Shown in pieces: positions 11,487 through 19,542 of a stretch of 32,812 nt of DNA. Within the stretch, counting starts at the first letter, position 1; every line of letters begins with the position of its first letter. Both the position numbers and the translations under genes were made by a program. This DNA is from Clostridium peptidivorans (lineage in GTDB: Bacteria > Bacillota > Clostridia > Clostridiales > Clostridiaceae): assembly GCF_900205925.1 (NCBI RefSeq), contig NZ_OAOD01000027.1:1-32812 (forward strand), read 5' to 3'. The notes below the pieces were generated by a model. The model was not told the origin of the DNA. It did no database searches and was given only the letters and a program-made list of their open reading frames with translations.

Positions 11487-12677
11487 TTAAATTACTCCTT
11501 CTTCTTTAAGGTGTGCTACTTCTTCTTTGCTAAGTCCAAACATACCATATATTTCTTCATTATGCTGTCCAAGTAATGGTGCAGCAGTGTCTACACTTCC
11601 AGGAGTTCTTGATAATTTAATTGGTACTCCTTGAATGTACATATCTCCAATAGTTGGATGATCTACATGAACCATCATCTCTCTTGCCTGAATATGAGGA
11701 TGTTCTATTGCCTCCTTCATATCAAGTACTGGTCCACAAGGTATTCCTTCTTTATCAAACATTTCTTCAAGTTCTTTCTTATTTTTATCTTTAATCCATT
11801 CTGCAATGGTACTTTGAAGGCCTGGAACATAATTTTGACATCTTAAATCATTAGTCAAATATCTTGGATCTTCGATGAGTTCTGGTCTTCCAATCATATT
11901 ACAGAATTTAGCCCACAATTTATCCGTTCCAACACCAATGGCTACATATCCATCTTTTGCTTTATATATATCAAAAGGTGCTATAGATGGATCTATATTT
12001 CCCTGTCTCTGAGGTATTGCTCCTGTAAGAGTTGTAGTAATGATTGAATTTTCAAGAAGAGTAAATATCGTATCCACCATGGCAACGTCTACAGTTTGTC
12101 CTTGTCCTGTCTTTTCACGATTGTAAAGTGCCATTAAAACTCCTACGCACAGATAAATTCCAGTAACATTATCTGCAACAGATGGTCCTACCTTAGTTGG
12201 TGGAGTTTCTGGGAAGCCTGTTAAATTAACCATTCCCCCCATAGACTGAGCTACTATATCATAACAAGGTCTATTACTTATTGGACCATACTGACCAAAG
12301 CCTGATCCTGATGCTAGTATTATCCTAGGATTAATTTCTTTTAAAGTTTCATAATCAATACCAAGCTTTTTAATAACTCCAACTCTGAAATTTTCCACAA
12401 CTACATCAGCAGTTTTAACCATTTCATAAAATATATTTTTGCCTTTTTCTGATTTAAGATTTAATGTTACACCTTTTTTATTTCTATTTAAGAAAGTGAA
12501 AAATCCACTTTCTCCACTTTTAGTATCCATCGGTCCCCAGCATCTACACTGGTCTCCATCAAGACTTTCAATTTTAATGACTTCTGCTCCATTATCAGCC
12601 AAAAGAGTCGTACAAAATGGACCGTTATATGCGTGAGTTAAATCTAATACTCTTATGCCTTCCAATGCTTTTGCCAT
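11487..12677 (-). CDS. CaiB/BaiF class III CoA-transferase
   Basis: This 396-residue enzyme belongs to the class III CoA-transferases (formyl-CoA transferase, CaiB, HadA type), which move CoA between acyl groups through an aspartyl-CoA thioester. The N-terminus GIRVLDLTHAYNGPFCTTLLADNGAEVIKIE is typical, as is the block VVVENFRVGVIKKLGIDYETL. The catalytic Asp is D169 in PSVADNVTGIYL, exactly at the Frc position. It ends KEEGVI, a normal family terminus. GGGGGAG precedes the ATG by 7 nt. As the first gene of the set it probably charges a beta-amino acid with CoA taken from the acyl-CoA made at the end of the pathway, as HadA does for 2-hydroxyacids. The substrate is inferred from context only. 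Confidence 0.93.
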   Translation of the reverse strand: MAKALEGIRVLDLTHAYNGPFCTTLLADNGAEVIKIESLDGDQCRCWGPMDTKSGESGFFTFLNRNKKGVTLNLKSEKGKNIFYEMVKTADVVVENFRVGVIKKLGIDYETLKEINPRIILASGSGFGQYGPISNRPCYDIVAQSMGGMVNLTGFPETPPTKVGPSVADNVTGIYLCVGVLMALYNREKTGQGQTVDVAMVDTIFTLLENSIITTTLTGAIPQRQGNIDPSIAPFDIYKAKDGYVAIGVGTDKLWAKFCNMIGRPELIEDPRYLTNDLRCQNYVPGLQSTIAEWIKDKNKKELEEMFDKEGIPCGPVLDMKEAIEHPHIQAREMMVHVDHPTIGDMYIQGVPIKLSRTPGSVDTAAPLLGQHNEEIYGMFGLSKEEVAHLKEEGVI

Positions 12678-12810
12678 ACAGTATCTCCCCCTACCATATT
12701 AAATTTTTGTTTTTTAATTTCATTTTTTCTCTTTGAACTTGTCTACAATTTATAATATGTTTTCAAATGTAAAAAAATTCCTATAATAAATATGTTAAGA
12801 ACTTAATAAA

Positions 12811-12846
12811 ATATGCCGCAGGTTAAGTATTAACTTGCGGCATATA
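12811..12846 (-). terminator. Terminator between the transporter and CoA-transferase genes
   Basis: ATATGCCGCAGGTTAA pairs with TTAACTTGCGGCATAT with one wobble. On the minus strand the stem is followed by TTTTATTAAG. It lies 13 bp downstream of the transporter stop, so the transporter and the enzyme genes are probably separate or attenuated units. Confidence 0.8.
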
Positions 12847-12858
12847 CAATCTAGTTAT

Positions 12859-14211
12859 TTATGAATTTTTTACTATAGTTTGTGTACCTGATCCTTTGTA
12901 AAGCAAAGCTCCAATTATAATGGCAAGGGCTGTAACTGGCATCCATCCAAGACCTGAAGATGTGAGAGGGAATGCATCATGTATTGTTTTAAGCACTCCT
13001 GCATCCATTTTAAACATATTCATATAAGCAAGTATGCCTTCAAAAATTCCCCATACAAATGCCACAATCATTCCAACCTTGTATCCTGCAAATAATTTTT
13101 TCTTAGATTCAAAATCTTTAACAAATGTATAAAATAAAGTTAAAGTAATTGCTGCAGGATATACTATATCTAAAAGAGGTGCTACAAATGTAACTATAGT
13201 ATTTAATCCTACTACGCTTATTACTGCACTTACTACTAAAGTAATTATCGCAGCTTTATTGTAAGAAATAGTGTCATGACTTACTTCTTTAAAATAGTTT
13301 GCTGTAGCAACTACAAAGCCTATAGCTGTGGTTAATGCTGCAAATAACAATGCTATATTAAATATAACTCCACCAACAGTTCCCCAAAGTTTTAAAACTA
13401 CTGCAGAATAAAGAGCTGAATATTGTAAATCTGGGAATAATGATGCTGCTGTGGAACCTACAAATGCGTGTCCAGCATGTGTAAAGGTCAACATACCTAT
13501 CCCAATTATTCCAATTTTTATTAAGCTTATATCTATTTTATCTTCTCTAATACCTTTAAACTTTAAATCATCGATTATTATTTGTCCAAATACCAATGCA
13601 CATAATACTTCTGCTGTGGCATATCCATTTTTAAATCCATAGGCAAAAGAATTTACTGTATAAGTTTTTGGCTGCTGCACACCTATTGGCATCAATACTC
13701 CCTTTACTATAATTGCAACTACTGCTACAACAAGTACAGGAAATAATATTTTACTAAGCTTATCTACTACACCAGATTTTTGAGCTATAAACCAATAAGT
13801 TAAAAGATAATATATTATTGAAAATACTAGCGGTGCTATAAAAGACTCAGGTCTAAATCCACTAACCTGTAAGAATGCATCCCAAGCTGCGGCACTCATT
13901 CTTGGTATACAAAATAATGGTCCTAAAACAAGAATTGTAATAGTACAAAATATTAATCCAAATCTTTTTGATACTCTTCCTGAAATTGATAAGAAAGTTC
14001 CTTTTCCTCTTGATAATGCCACATAGCCTAGTAACGGAATCAAAAGGGCGGTCATGAATATACCTATAAATGCCAAAGGTAAACTTGTCCCACTTTCTTT
14101 ACCCCAAGTCATTGGCCAAATCATACTAGATCCTCCAAAATGCATTGCAAATAGCGATCCACCCATTAGAAATAGGACCTTTGGTGCAAGTTTAGTTTTT
14201 TGATTTTCCAC
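12859..14211 (-). CDS. BrnQ-like LIVCS family amino-acid:cation symporter
   Basis: This 450-residue membrane protein has about 12 predicted helices and fits the LIVCS (branched-chain amino acid:cation symporter, BrnQ) family. The opening FLMGGSLFAMHFGGSSMIWP resembles the BrnQ start (xxxFAMFFGAGNLIFPP), and RGKGTFLSISGRVSKRFG and FCIPRMSAAAWDAF match loop and helix 3 features. The start is GTG with AGGAGG about 9 nt upstream; the ATG-like alternatives are internal. Known members carry Leu, Ile or Val with sodium or protons. Next to the CoA-transferase and ammonia-lyase genes it may instead import a beta-amino acid. A terminator separates it from those genes, so the link rests on adjacency and shared strand. 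Confidence 0.88.
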   Translation of the reverse strand: MENQKTKLAPKVLFLMGGSLFAMHFGGSSMIWPMTWGKESGTSLPLAFIGIFMTALLIPLLGYVALSRGKGTFLSISGRVSKRFGLIFCTITILVLGPLFCIPRMSAAAWDAFLQVSGFRPESFIAPLVFSIIYYLLTYWFIAQKSGVVDKLSKILFPVLVVAVVAIIVKGVLMPIGVQQPKTYTVNSFAYGFKNGYATAEVLCALVFGQIIIDDLKFKGIREDKIDISLIKIGIIGIGMLTFTHAGHAFVGSTAASLFPDLQYSALYSAVVLKLWGTVGGVIFNIALLFAALTTAIGFVVATANYFKEVSHDTISYNKAAIITLVVSAVISVVGLNTIVTFVAPLLDIVYPAAITLTLFYTFVKDFESKKKLFAGYKVGMIVAFVWGIFEGILAYMNMFKMDAGVLKTIHDAFPLTSSGLGWMPVTALAIIIGALLYKGSGTQTIVKNS

Positions 14212-14320
14212 AATTTATACCTCCTTTTTAAATTGTAATTTTTTTGTTATATAATATTATATTTGGTAATATTTTACTTGATGCTCTAAATAAAAAAATC
14301 CTTTCTCCAAAAAACGACTA

Positions 14321-14354
14321 AAAAAATCCCTACTGTTTAAAGTAGGGATTTTTT
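14321..14354 (-). terminator. Terminator overlapping the end of the Uup-type gene
   Basis: AAAAAATCCCTACT pairs perfectly with AGTAGGGATTTTTT around a 6-nt loop. The stem includes the last four sense codons of the ABC-F gene and its stop lies in the loop. The minus strand ends in a seven-T run. Confidence 0.92.
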
Positions 14355-16262
14355 GCTTTCTTCAATTTTTTCTGCTAATTCATTTAAATACATCCATCTA
14401 TTCATTTTTTCTTCTAAAAGCTGTTCTGTTTCTTCTTTTTCCTTAATAAGGTCATTAAGTTTTCCATAATCCGTTGAATAATAGTGCATATCTTTTTCAA
14501 TTTGCTCTAACTTTTGCTCTAAATTCGCAATAATACCATCTATTTCATCATATTCCCTTTGTTCCTTATAGGAAAACTTTAAGGTATTAGGCCTTTTTCT
14601 TTGTAAACTTTCTGCTTCCTTATGCTTTTCATCAGTTTCTTTATTCCTTGAAGCTTTCTTTCCTTGTTCTAATAATTTTTCATTTTCATCTCTTAGTTCC
14701 TTCACTTCGCTATAGTTTCCTGTATATTGAATTATTTTCCCTTCTCCTTCAAATGAAAAAATTCTTTCTGCCATTCTATCTAAAAAATACCTGTCATGAG
14801 ATACTGACATTACCGCTCCAGGAAACTCTTCAATATAATCTTCTAATACCTTTAAGGTTTCTATATCTAAGTCATTTGTAGGCTCATCTAATAAAAGAAC
14901 ATTTGGAGATTCCATTAAAACTCTTAAAAGATAAAGTCTTCTTTTTTCTCCACCTGAAAGCTTAGAAATAGGAGTCCACTGGTCTGATCCATTAAATAAA
15001 AATCTTTCAAGCATTTGAGAAGCGCTTAGTTTATATCCTTCGCTATTTTCTATAAATTCCGCTCCCTCTCTTATGTATTCTATAACTCTCATATCCTCAT
15101 TCATATGATAACTTTCCTGTGAAAACATACCTATTTTTACTGTTTCCCCAACTTCTACAGTTCCACTATCAGGTTTTAGCTCTTCACTTATAATATTCAT
15201 AAGTGTAGATTTCCCTTCTCCATTAGGACCTATTATTCCTACTCTATCACGTCTAAGCACTATATAACTAAAATCATCGATAACTTTTTTATCTCCAAAA
15301 GCCTTTGTAATATTATTAAGCTCTATAACCTTTTTACCAAGTCTTGTTCCTGCTACAGATATCTCAAGCTTATCTTCATTTAAATCTATTGCTTCATCCT
15401 TTAAATTTTCAAAACGGTCAATTCTTGCCTTTTGTTTAGTACTTCTTGCTTTAGCACCTCTTCTTATCCAAGCAAGTTCCTTTTTGAGTAAGCTTTGCCT
15501 TTTCTTTTCACTAGAAGCCTCTATCTCCTCTCTTTCAATTTTCTTTTCAAGAAAGATACTATAATTTCCTTCATAAGTATAAAGATTCCCTCCATCTAAT
15601 TCTATTATTTCATTTGCAACTCTATCTAAAAAATATCTATCGTGAGTTATCATTAAGAGAGCACCTTTTCTCTTATTTAAATATTGCTCCAGCCAATCTA
15701 TGGTCTCATTATCTAAATGGTTAGTTGGCTCGTCTAATATAAGTAAATCAGATGGATTGACTAAGGCTCCTGCTAATGCTATTCTTTTTCTTTGTCCTCC
15801 TGAAAGTGCCCCTACCTTTGCATTAAAATCTATAATTCCTAGCTTCGTAAGTACCGCCTTAGCTTCACTTTCAACAGTCCATGCATTTAAATTATCCATA
15901 TTGTGAGTAAGTTTCATTATCTTCTCTGGATTACTGCTTTTATCTTGAAGCGCTTCTTCGTATTCTCTTATAGTTTTCATTACAGGAGAGTTCCCTCTAA
16001 AAACCTCTTGAATTACTGTCTTTTCAGCATCAAATTCAGGTAATTGGGGCAAGTATTCTATATTAATTGAACTATTTTTTATAATTCTTCCCCTATCTTC
16101 TACTTCAACTCCTGCAATTATTTTAAGAAGTGTACTTTTTCCCGTGCCATTAATGCCTATAACCCCTATTTTATCTCCTTCATTAATTCCTAAATTTATA
16201 TTGTTAAAAAGCTCTTTTTCACTATAGCTTTTTGATATATTTTCAAGTGTTAATAAATTCAT
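14337..16262 (-). CDS. ABC-F ATPase, Uup/YdiF type
   Basis: This 641-residue soluble twin ATPase has both sites intact: Walker A GINGTGKST and GPNGEGKST, signatures LSGGQRKR and LSGGEKRR, Walker [13 protein letters not shown] and VLLLDEPTNDLD, switches THDRYF and SHDRYF. The linker contains KKELAWIRRGAKARSTKQKA, typical of the Uup/YdiF branch. After residue about 545 comes the Uup-type C-terminal coiled coil (EQREYDEIDGIIANLEQKLE), thought to bind nucleic acid or ribosome. I choose ATG 16262 because AGGAAG lies 5 nt upstream; the frame is open for 8 more codons to an ATG at 16286, but those codons contain the ribosome site. The role is probably ribosome-associated; it is not a transporter. 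Contrast with the ABC-F gene at 5425. Confidence 0.93.
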   Translation of the reverse strand: MNLLTLENISKSYSEKELFNNINLGINEGDKIGVIGINGTGKSTLLKIIAGVEVEDRGRIIKNSSINIEYLPQLPEFDAEKTVIQEVFRGNSPVMKTIREYEEALQDKSSNPEKIMKLTHNMDNLNAWTVESEAKAVLTKLGIIDFNAKVGALSGGQRKRIALAGALVNPSDLLILDEPTNHLDNETIDWLEQYLNKRKGALLMITHDRYFLDRVANEIIELDGGNLYTYEGNYSIFLEKKIEREEIEASSEKKRQSLLKKELAWIRRGAKARSTKQKARIDRFENLKDEAIDLNEDKLEISVAGTRLGKKVIELNNITKAFGDKKVIDDFSYIVLRRDRVGIIGPNGEGKSTLMNIISEELKPDSGTVEVGETVKIGMFSQESYHMNEDMRVIEYIREGAEFIENSEGYKLSASQMLERFLFNGSDQWTPISKLSGGEKRRLYLLRVLMESPNVLLLDEPTNDLDIETLKVLEDYIEEFPGAVMSVSHDRYFLDRMAERIFSFEGEGKIIQYTGNYSEVKELRDENEKLLEQGKKASRNKETDEKHKEAESLQRKRPNTLKFSYKEQREYDEIDGIIANLEQKLEQIEKDMHYYSTDYGKLNDLIKEKEETEQLLEEKMNRWMYLNELAEKIEESKKSLL

Positions 16263-16471
16263 AATTACTTCCTTTCTCAAATCCATTTAATCTTGGATAA
16301 AAATTCAGATACAAAAGTTTTCTACTTATACTATTTAATATCAAATATTAACTATATATTTCTCTAGCATTTACAATTATATGATATATAAGCACTTCAT
16401 GCAAAGATTTAAAATAAAAATTTGGTGTTATTTTAAACTATGAGATAAATAACTTGATGGTAACGCAAAAA

Positions 16472-16530
16472 AATTACTAATTGCTAATCTCTAGTTGATT
16501 TATATCCTTAGATTTTAGCAATTAGTAATT
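16472..16530 (-). terminator. Terminator of the polysaccharide deacetylase gene
   Basis: AATTACTAATTGCTAA pairs perfectly over 16 bp with TTAGCAATTAGTAATT, and on the minus strand a seven-T run follows at once. The loop is about 27 nt. The rest of the 283-bp gap (16263-16545) shows only AT-rich sequence. Confidence 0.88.
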
Positions 16531-16545
16531 GGTAAGTAAAAATCA

Positions 16546-17289
16546 TTATTTTACTTTAATCGGGTAAAAGTGTTCTGGTGTACCTTCTGTAATAACTTTA
16601 AATTCATAACCTTTTTTCTTATAATATTCTATTACCCTAGGAAGCGCCTTACATGTGTTTTTGTGCATGTAATCACAATGCATTAACAATATAATTGGCT
16701 GTTCTGTGATAGTTGTTTTTGTTGCTTCCATGTACAATTTGTTAGCCGAAGTTTTACAATTAATGCCGTCAGACATAGATGCATTCCAATCATATACTCT
16801 AAAATTATTTTCATGAAGCAGGTTTAAAAAGTTTTGATTTAATTTTTTATGACTTCCCCAGGGAAATCTTATAATATTGGGTTTAATACCTGTAATATTA
16901 TAAATTTCACTTTGGCATTTAAGCATTTCACTAATAAAGTTTTCCTTGCTTGAATATATACGTTTATAATTATGAGTAAATGTATGCAGCCCTATAGCAT
17001 GACCTTCATCATATATTCTTTTAACTACATCCTTTTGATCTGCTATTTGGTTACCAATTAGAAAAAAAGTAGCTTTTACATTTTGTTCTTTTAATATATC
17101 TAAAGTTTTGTTTGTTAATACACTTGGTCCATCATCAAAAGTTAGATATATTATTTTTTCATTTTCCTCTATTGTTATATCAATAGGATCAGCCTTTACT
17201 TTATTACTACATGTAAAAATTAGGCAAGTTATTAGTAAAAACCCTACCCATGCTCTATGCGTAAAAATATATCTTTTTTTTATTTTCAT
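16546..17289 (-). CDS. Secreted polysaccharide deacetylase (NodB domain)
   Basis: This metal-dependent deacetylase acts on N-acetylated cell-wall sugars outside the cytoplasm. It has 247 residues: a signal peptide (residues 8-33, with core GFLLITCLIFTC and a site near KADP) and one NodB domain. Motif 1 is TFDDGPS with Asp52/Asp53. Motif 2 is H-T-F-T-H (His102, His106) for metal binding. Motif 3 is RFPWGS (Arg141). Motif 4 has YDW (Trp168). Motif 5 is LLMHCDY with His204, a slight variant of LLHD. GGGAG precedes the ATG by 4 nt. The size and layout resemble PdaA/PdaB-type proteins that modify spore or vegetative peptidoglycan, but which one cannot be decided. Confidence 0.92.
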   Translation of the reverse strand: MKIKKRYIFTHRAWVGFLLITCLIFTCSNKVKADPIDITIEENEKIIYLTFDDGPSVLTNKTLDILKEQNVKATFFLIGNQIADQKDVVKRIYDEGHAIGLHTFTHNYKRIYSSKENFISEMLKCQSEIYNITGIKPNIIRFPWGSHKKLNQNFLNLLHENNFRVYDWNASMSDGINCKTSANKLYMEATKTTITEQPIILLMHCDYMHKNTCKALPRVIEYYKKKGYEFKVITEGTPEHFYPIKVK

Positions 17290-17580
17290 TTTACTCCCTT
17301 CTTTCTATATTGAAAATAAATAAAAAAAATATTATTAAAAATACTATCTATTAAATATGGTTGCCTTAATACTAAGTAAAATAAGTGGAAATATATTGTG
17401 AAAGCAATAATAATTGTAAACCTTAATCCTACAAGTTTAACTCTTGCTCTTTAAATTCTAATTTTCCAACGTCTAATGCTATACTGTTGATGCTGAATTA
17501 ATGCAAAGGACCGTCAATAAAGTATATTTATCAACAGCCCGAACAGTGTATCATTTTAATAAAACACTATAAATTTATTC
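17290..17580. other. Intergenic region, no gene seen
   Basis: The 291-bp gap between the amidase-domain and deacetylase genes contains an 8-bp inverted repeat, CTGTTGAT and ATCAACAG, about 40 nt apart near 17480-17536, and a short AGTGT/ACACT pair near the amidase stop. I see no convincing promoter, riboswitch or small gene. Confidence 0.5.
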
Positions 17581-18759
17581 TTATCCATTTATACGAATAA
17601 GAAAAAATCTTATTTTCTTATCTCCCCAACCTAAGTCCCAAGGTACATGATACCTATCTGTTGTATGCGAATTTATTAATGGATAGCCATGTGAATCAAA
17701 ACCAGTAACTACAGCAAAATGATCTATATTTCCTATACCCTTTTCATAACAAATTAGGTCACCAAGATTTAGCTTTGAAATAGGGGCTTCAGAACTATCT
17801 GATGAAGGTGTTGTTAATTCTTTAAAAGTACCTGCTTTAATAACTTTACCTTTTCCGCTGTATACTAAATAATTTTTTAAGCCATCTGCATTTGTCCAAG
17901 CTCTGCTTCCAGAACCTCTTTGATACTTATGCATATGACAATACCAAGATCCATCTTGACGAAGCCCTCCAGCCTCCTTGTCTCCTAAAACCTGAGAAAT
18001 ATAGTTGGTGCAATCTCCTCCAGATCCATTGAAATCCATATACTTAGGATTATATTTAAAATTATTTGTGCTTCCCCAAGCTGCACCACAATATTTATCT
18101 GCATAAGCTACAGCCTTTTCTCTATCATAATTTTTTTTATGGCTGGTTGAAGTACTTAAAATTCTTTCTCTAGGCAAAGTAACTTTAGGCAAATCTGAGA
18201 TTTCTTTCATATCTACAGTATAAGCTTGTAGAGCATCTTCAAAACAATCTGTGTACCAATCATTGTATATTACCCATTTATCATTTTTTTTAGTTAAGCT
18301 TGCTGAATGTCTTATTCCTACGCCAAAAGAATTTAAAACATCATCTTTATCATCTTCATATGCATAATCAAATTTATATGATTCTTCTAAAGAAATCTTT
18401 ACAACATTTCCTGATGTCTTAATGTTTTTTATTCTTACAGTTGATTCTATATTCTTTAGCTGAATTCCTCTTTGTTTGGTCCAATCCCTTAAATACTTTA
18501 CACGTTTGATTTCATGTTCTAATGTATATCTTCCATATTTCTGAGAAGTATCAAATTCATCTTTTAATGCAGAAAAGTCTCCTGAAACAAGACAAGCAGA
18601 ACGTATATTATAAATTCTCTCGACTTCCGCTTTCATTGTATCTTTATCTATATTAATAGGATCATTTGAAGCTGACACTTTTGTTATATAAGACATATTA
18701 AATATAAGAACTATTAAAATAATAAATTTATAACCATTTTTTCTACGAAATATCCACAA
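17581..18759 (-). CDS. Secreted protein with putative amidase domain (Amidase_6)
   Basis: This 392-residue protein has an N-terminal membrane or signal segment (FIILIVLIFNMSYITKVSA). A middle domain (about 40-200) resembles the immunity-like or NTF2-like part seen in such proteins. A C-terminal papain-like putative amidase domain runs from about 212 to the end. It begins YDREKAVAYADKYCG, carries the probable nucleophile Cys250 in GSGGDCTNYISQ, and has a probable His in IDHFAVVTGFD followed by NSHTTDRYHVPW. The start is taken as TTG 18759, because AAAGGAGGG ends 7 nt before it; the GTG at 18780 would place that ribosome site inside the gene. It is likely to act on cell wall or peptides. The exact substrate is unknown. 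Confidence 0.87.
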   Translation of the reverse strand: MWIFRRKNGYKFIILIVLIFNMSYITKVSASNDPINIDKDTMKAEVERIYNIRSACLVSGDFSALKDEFDTSQKYGRYTLEHEIKRVKYLRDWTKQRGIQLKNIESTVRIKNIKTSGNVVKISLEESYKFDYAYEDDKDDVLNSFGVGIRHSASLTKKNDKWVIYNDWYTDCFEDALQAYTVDMKEISDLPKVTLPRERILSTSTSHKKNYDREKAVAYADKYCGAAWGSTNNFKYNPKYMDFNGSGGDCTNYISQVLGDKEAGGLRQDGSWYCHMHKYQRGSGSRAWTNADGLKNYLVYSGKGKVIKAGTFKELTTPSSDSSEAPISKLNLGDLICYEKGIGNIDHFAVVTGFDSHGYPLINSHTTDRYHVPWDLGWGDKKIRFFLIRING

Positions 18760-18932
18760 AATTAATCCCTCCTTTAGCACATAAAACTTTCTAAATTATT
18801 TTGCCCTAAAAAACACTTCTCATAAGTAATTTATTTATATAATGAACAGAATATATTTCCACGTATTATACTGAATATTACGATAAGAATATCACCGATA
18901 CTACTCCTGAGTTTTATTTTAGATTTAAATAA

Positions 18933-18967
18933 AAAAATCAAAAGCTTTTTAATCGCTTTTGATTTTT
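18933..18967 (-). terminator. Terminator overlapping the small gene's stop
   Basis: AAAAATCAAAAGC pairs with GCTTTTGATTTTT across a 9-nt loop, with a long T run on the minus strand. It overlaps the TAA of the 76-residue gene. Confidence 0.9.
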
Positions 18968-19196
18968 ACATGTTTTTTTTATTTTTTCTAAGGTCTTGCA
19001 TTTCCTTTTGTTTATCTTTAATGGATTGTAAATTCTGCTCTTGTGCTGCTATAGTTAATAGCAAGCTTCCTACAGCTACAATAAAATTTCCAAGTACATT
19101 AATTTCATCTGCACTTTCGCCTTCAGCTAATTCTATTGCTATAGCACTAGCTAGTACAGAAAGTTCATTAGGCGTAAAACAATTTATAAAATCCAT
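18966..19196 (-). CDS. Small hypothetical protein, 76 residues
   Basis: The product starts MDFINCFTPNELSVLASAIA. Its middle (EINVLGNFIVAVGSLLLTIA) is hydrophobic enough for a membrane or amphipathic helix, and it ends in a charged Lys/Gln-rich helix (DKQKEMQDLRKNKKNM). ATG 19196 is chosen because GAGGGG lies 7 nt upstream; the upstream TTG 19211 overlaps this site. A strong terminator follows directly, so it is a single-gene unit. I do not recognise a family with certainty. Its layout suggests a small membrane-associated clostridial protein. Confidence 0.72.
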   Translation of the reverse strand: MDFINCFTPNELSVLASAIAIELAEGESADEINVLGNFIVAVGSLLLTIAAQEQNLQSIKDKQKEMQDLRKNKKNM

Positions 19197-19542
19197 ATTT
19201 ATTCCCCTCAATTTAATATAATAGCTGCTAGAAAAGATACTTTATTAACTAATATTTTAAAGATGCTACTTAATATATAATAATTATTATATGATTAATA
19301 TAACAATAATATTTTCATTATTATAATTTATTTAAAACAAATTATAATAATGAAATTTTTCCAAAAACTAATCATAGAAAAGAGAACCTCAGATTTCTCT
19401 GAAGTCCCTTTTTAATCATTAATGTATTTATTATTAACTTTTACTTTTCATTCAACACTACTACGTGAAAAATTATAATGTTTATGGAGATAAACTTTTT
19501 ATTTATCACATTGATAGTATCTACTTATTACTCATTTTTTCT
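19197..19542. other. Intergenic region with two hairpins
   Basis: This 346-bp AT-rich gap holds a perfect 17-bp inverted repeat, TTTCATTATTATAATTT (19313-19329) and its complement (19339-19355), with a 9-nt loop and TTTTT after it on the plus strand. A second hairpin nearer the cooS-like gene is listed separately. No gene is seen. Confidence 0.6.
19377..19405 (-). terminator. Possible terminator of the cooS-like gene
   Basis: On the minus strand ACTTCAGA-GAAA-TCTGAGGT forms an 8-bp stem with a GAAA tetraloop (one wobble), followed by TCTCTTTTC. It lies about 140 bp after the cooS stop. Confidence 0.55.

Noticed and set aside
7147..12677. Leucine reduction operon of the had type
   Set aside because: No 2-hydroxyacyl-CoA dehydratase, activator or 2-hydroxyacid dehydrogenase genes are present; hot-dog ammonia-lyase-like genes occupy that place.
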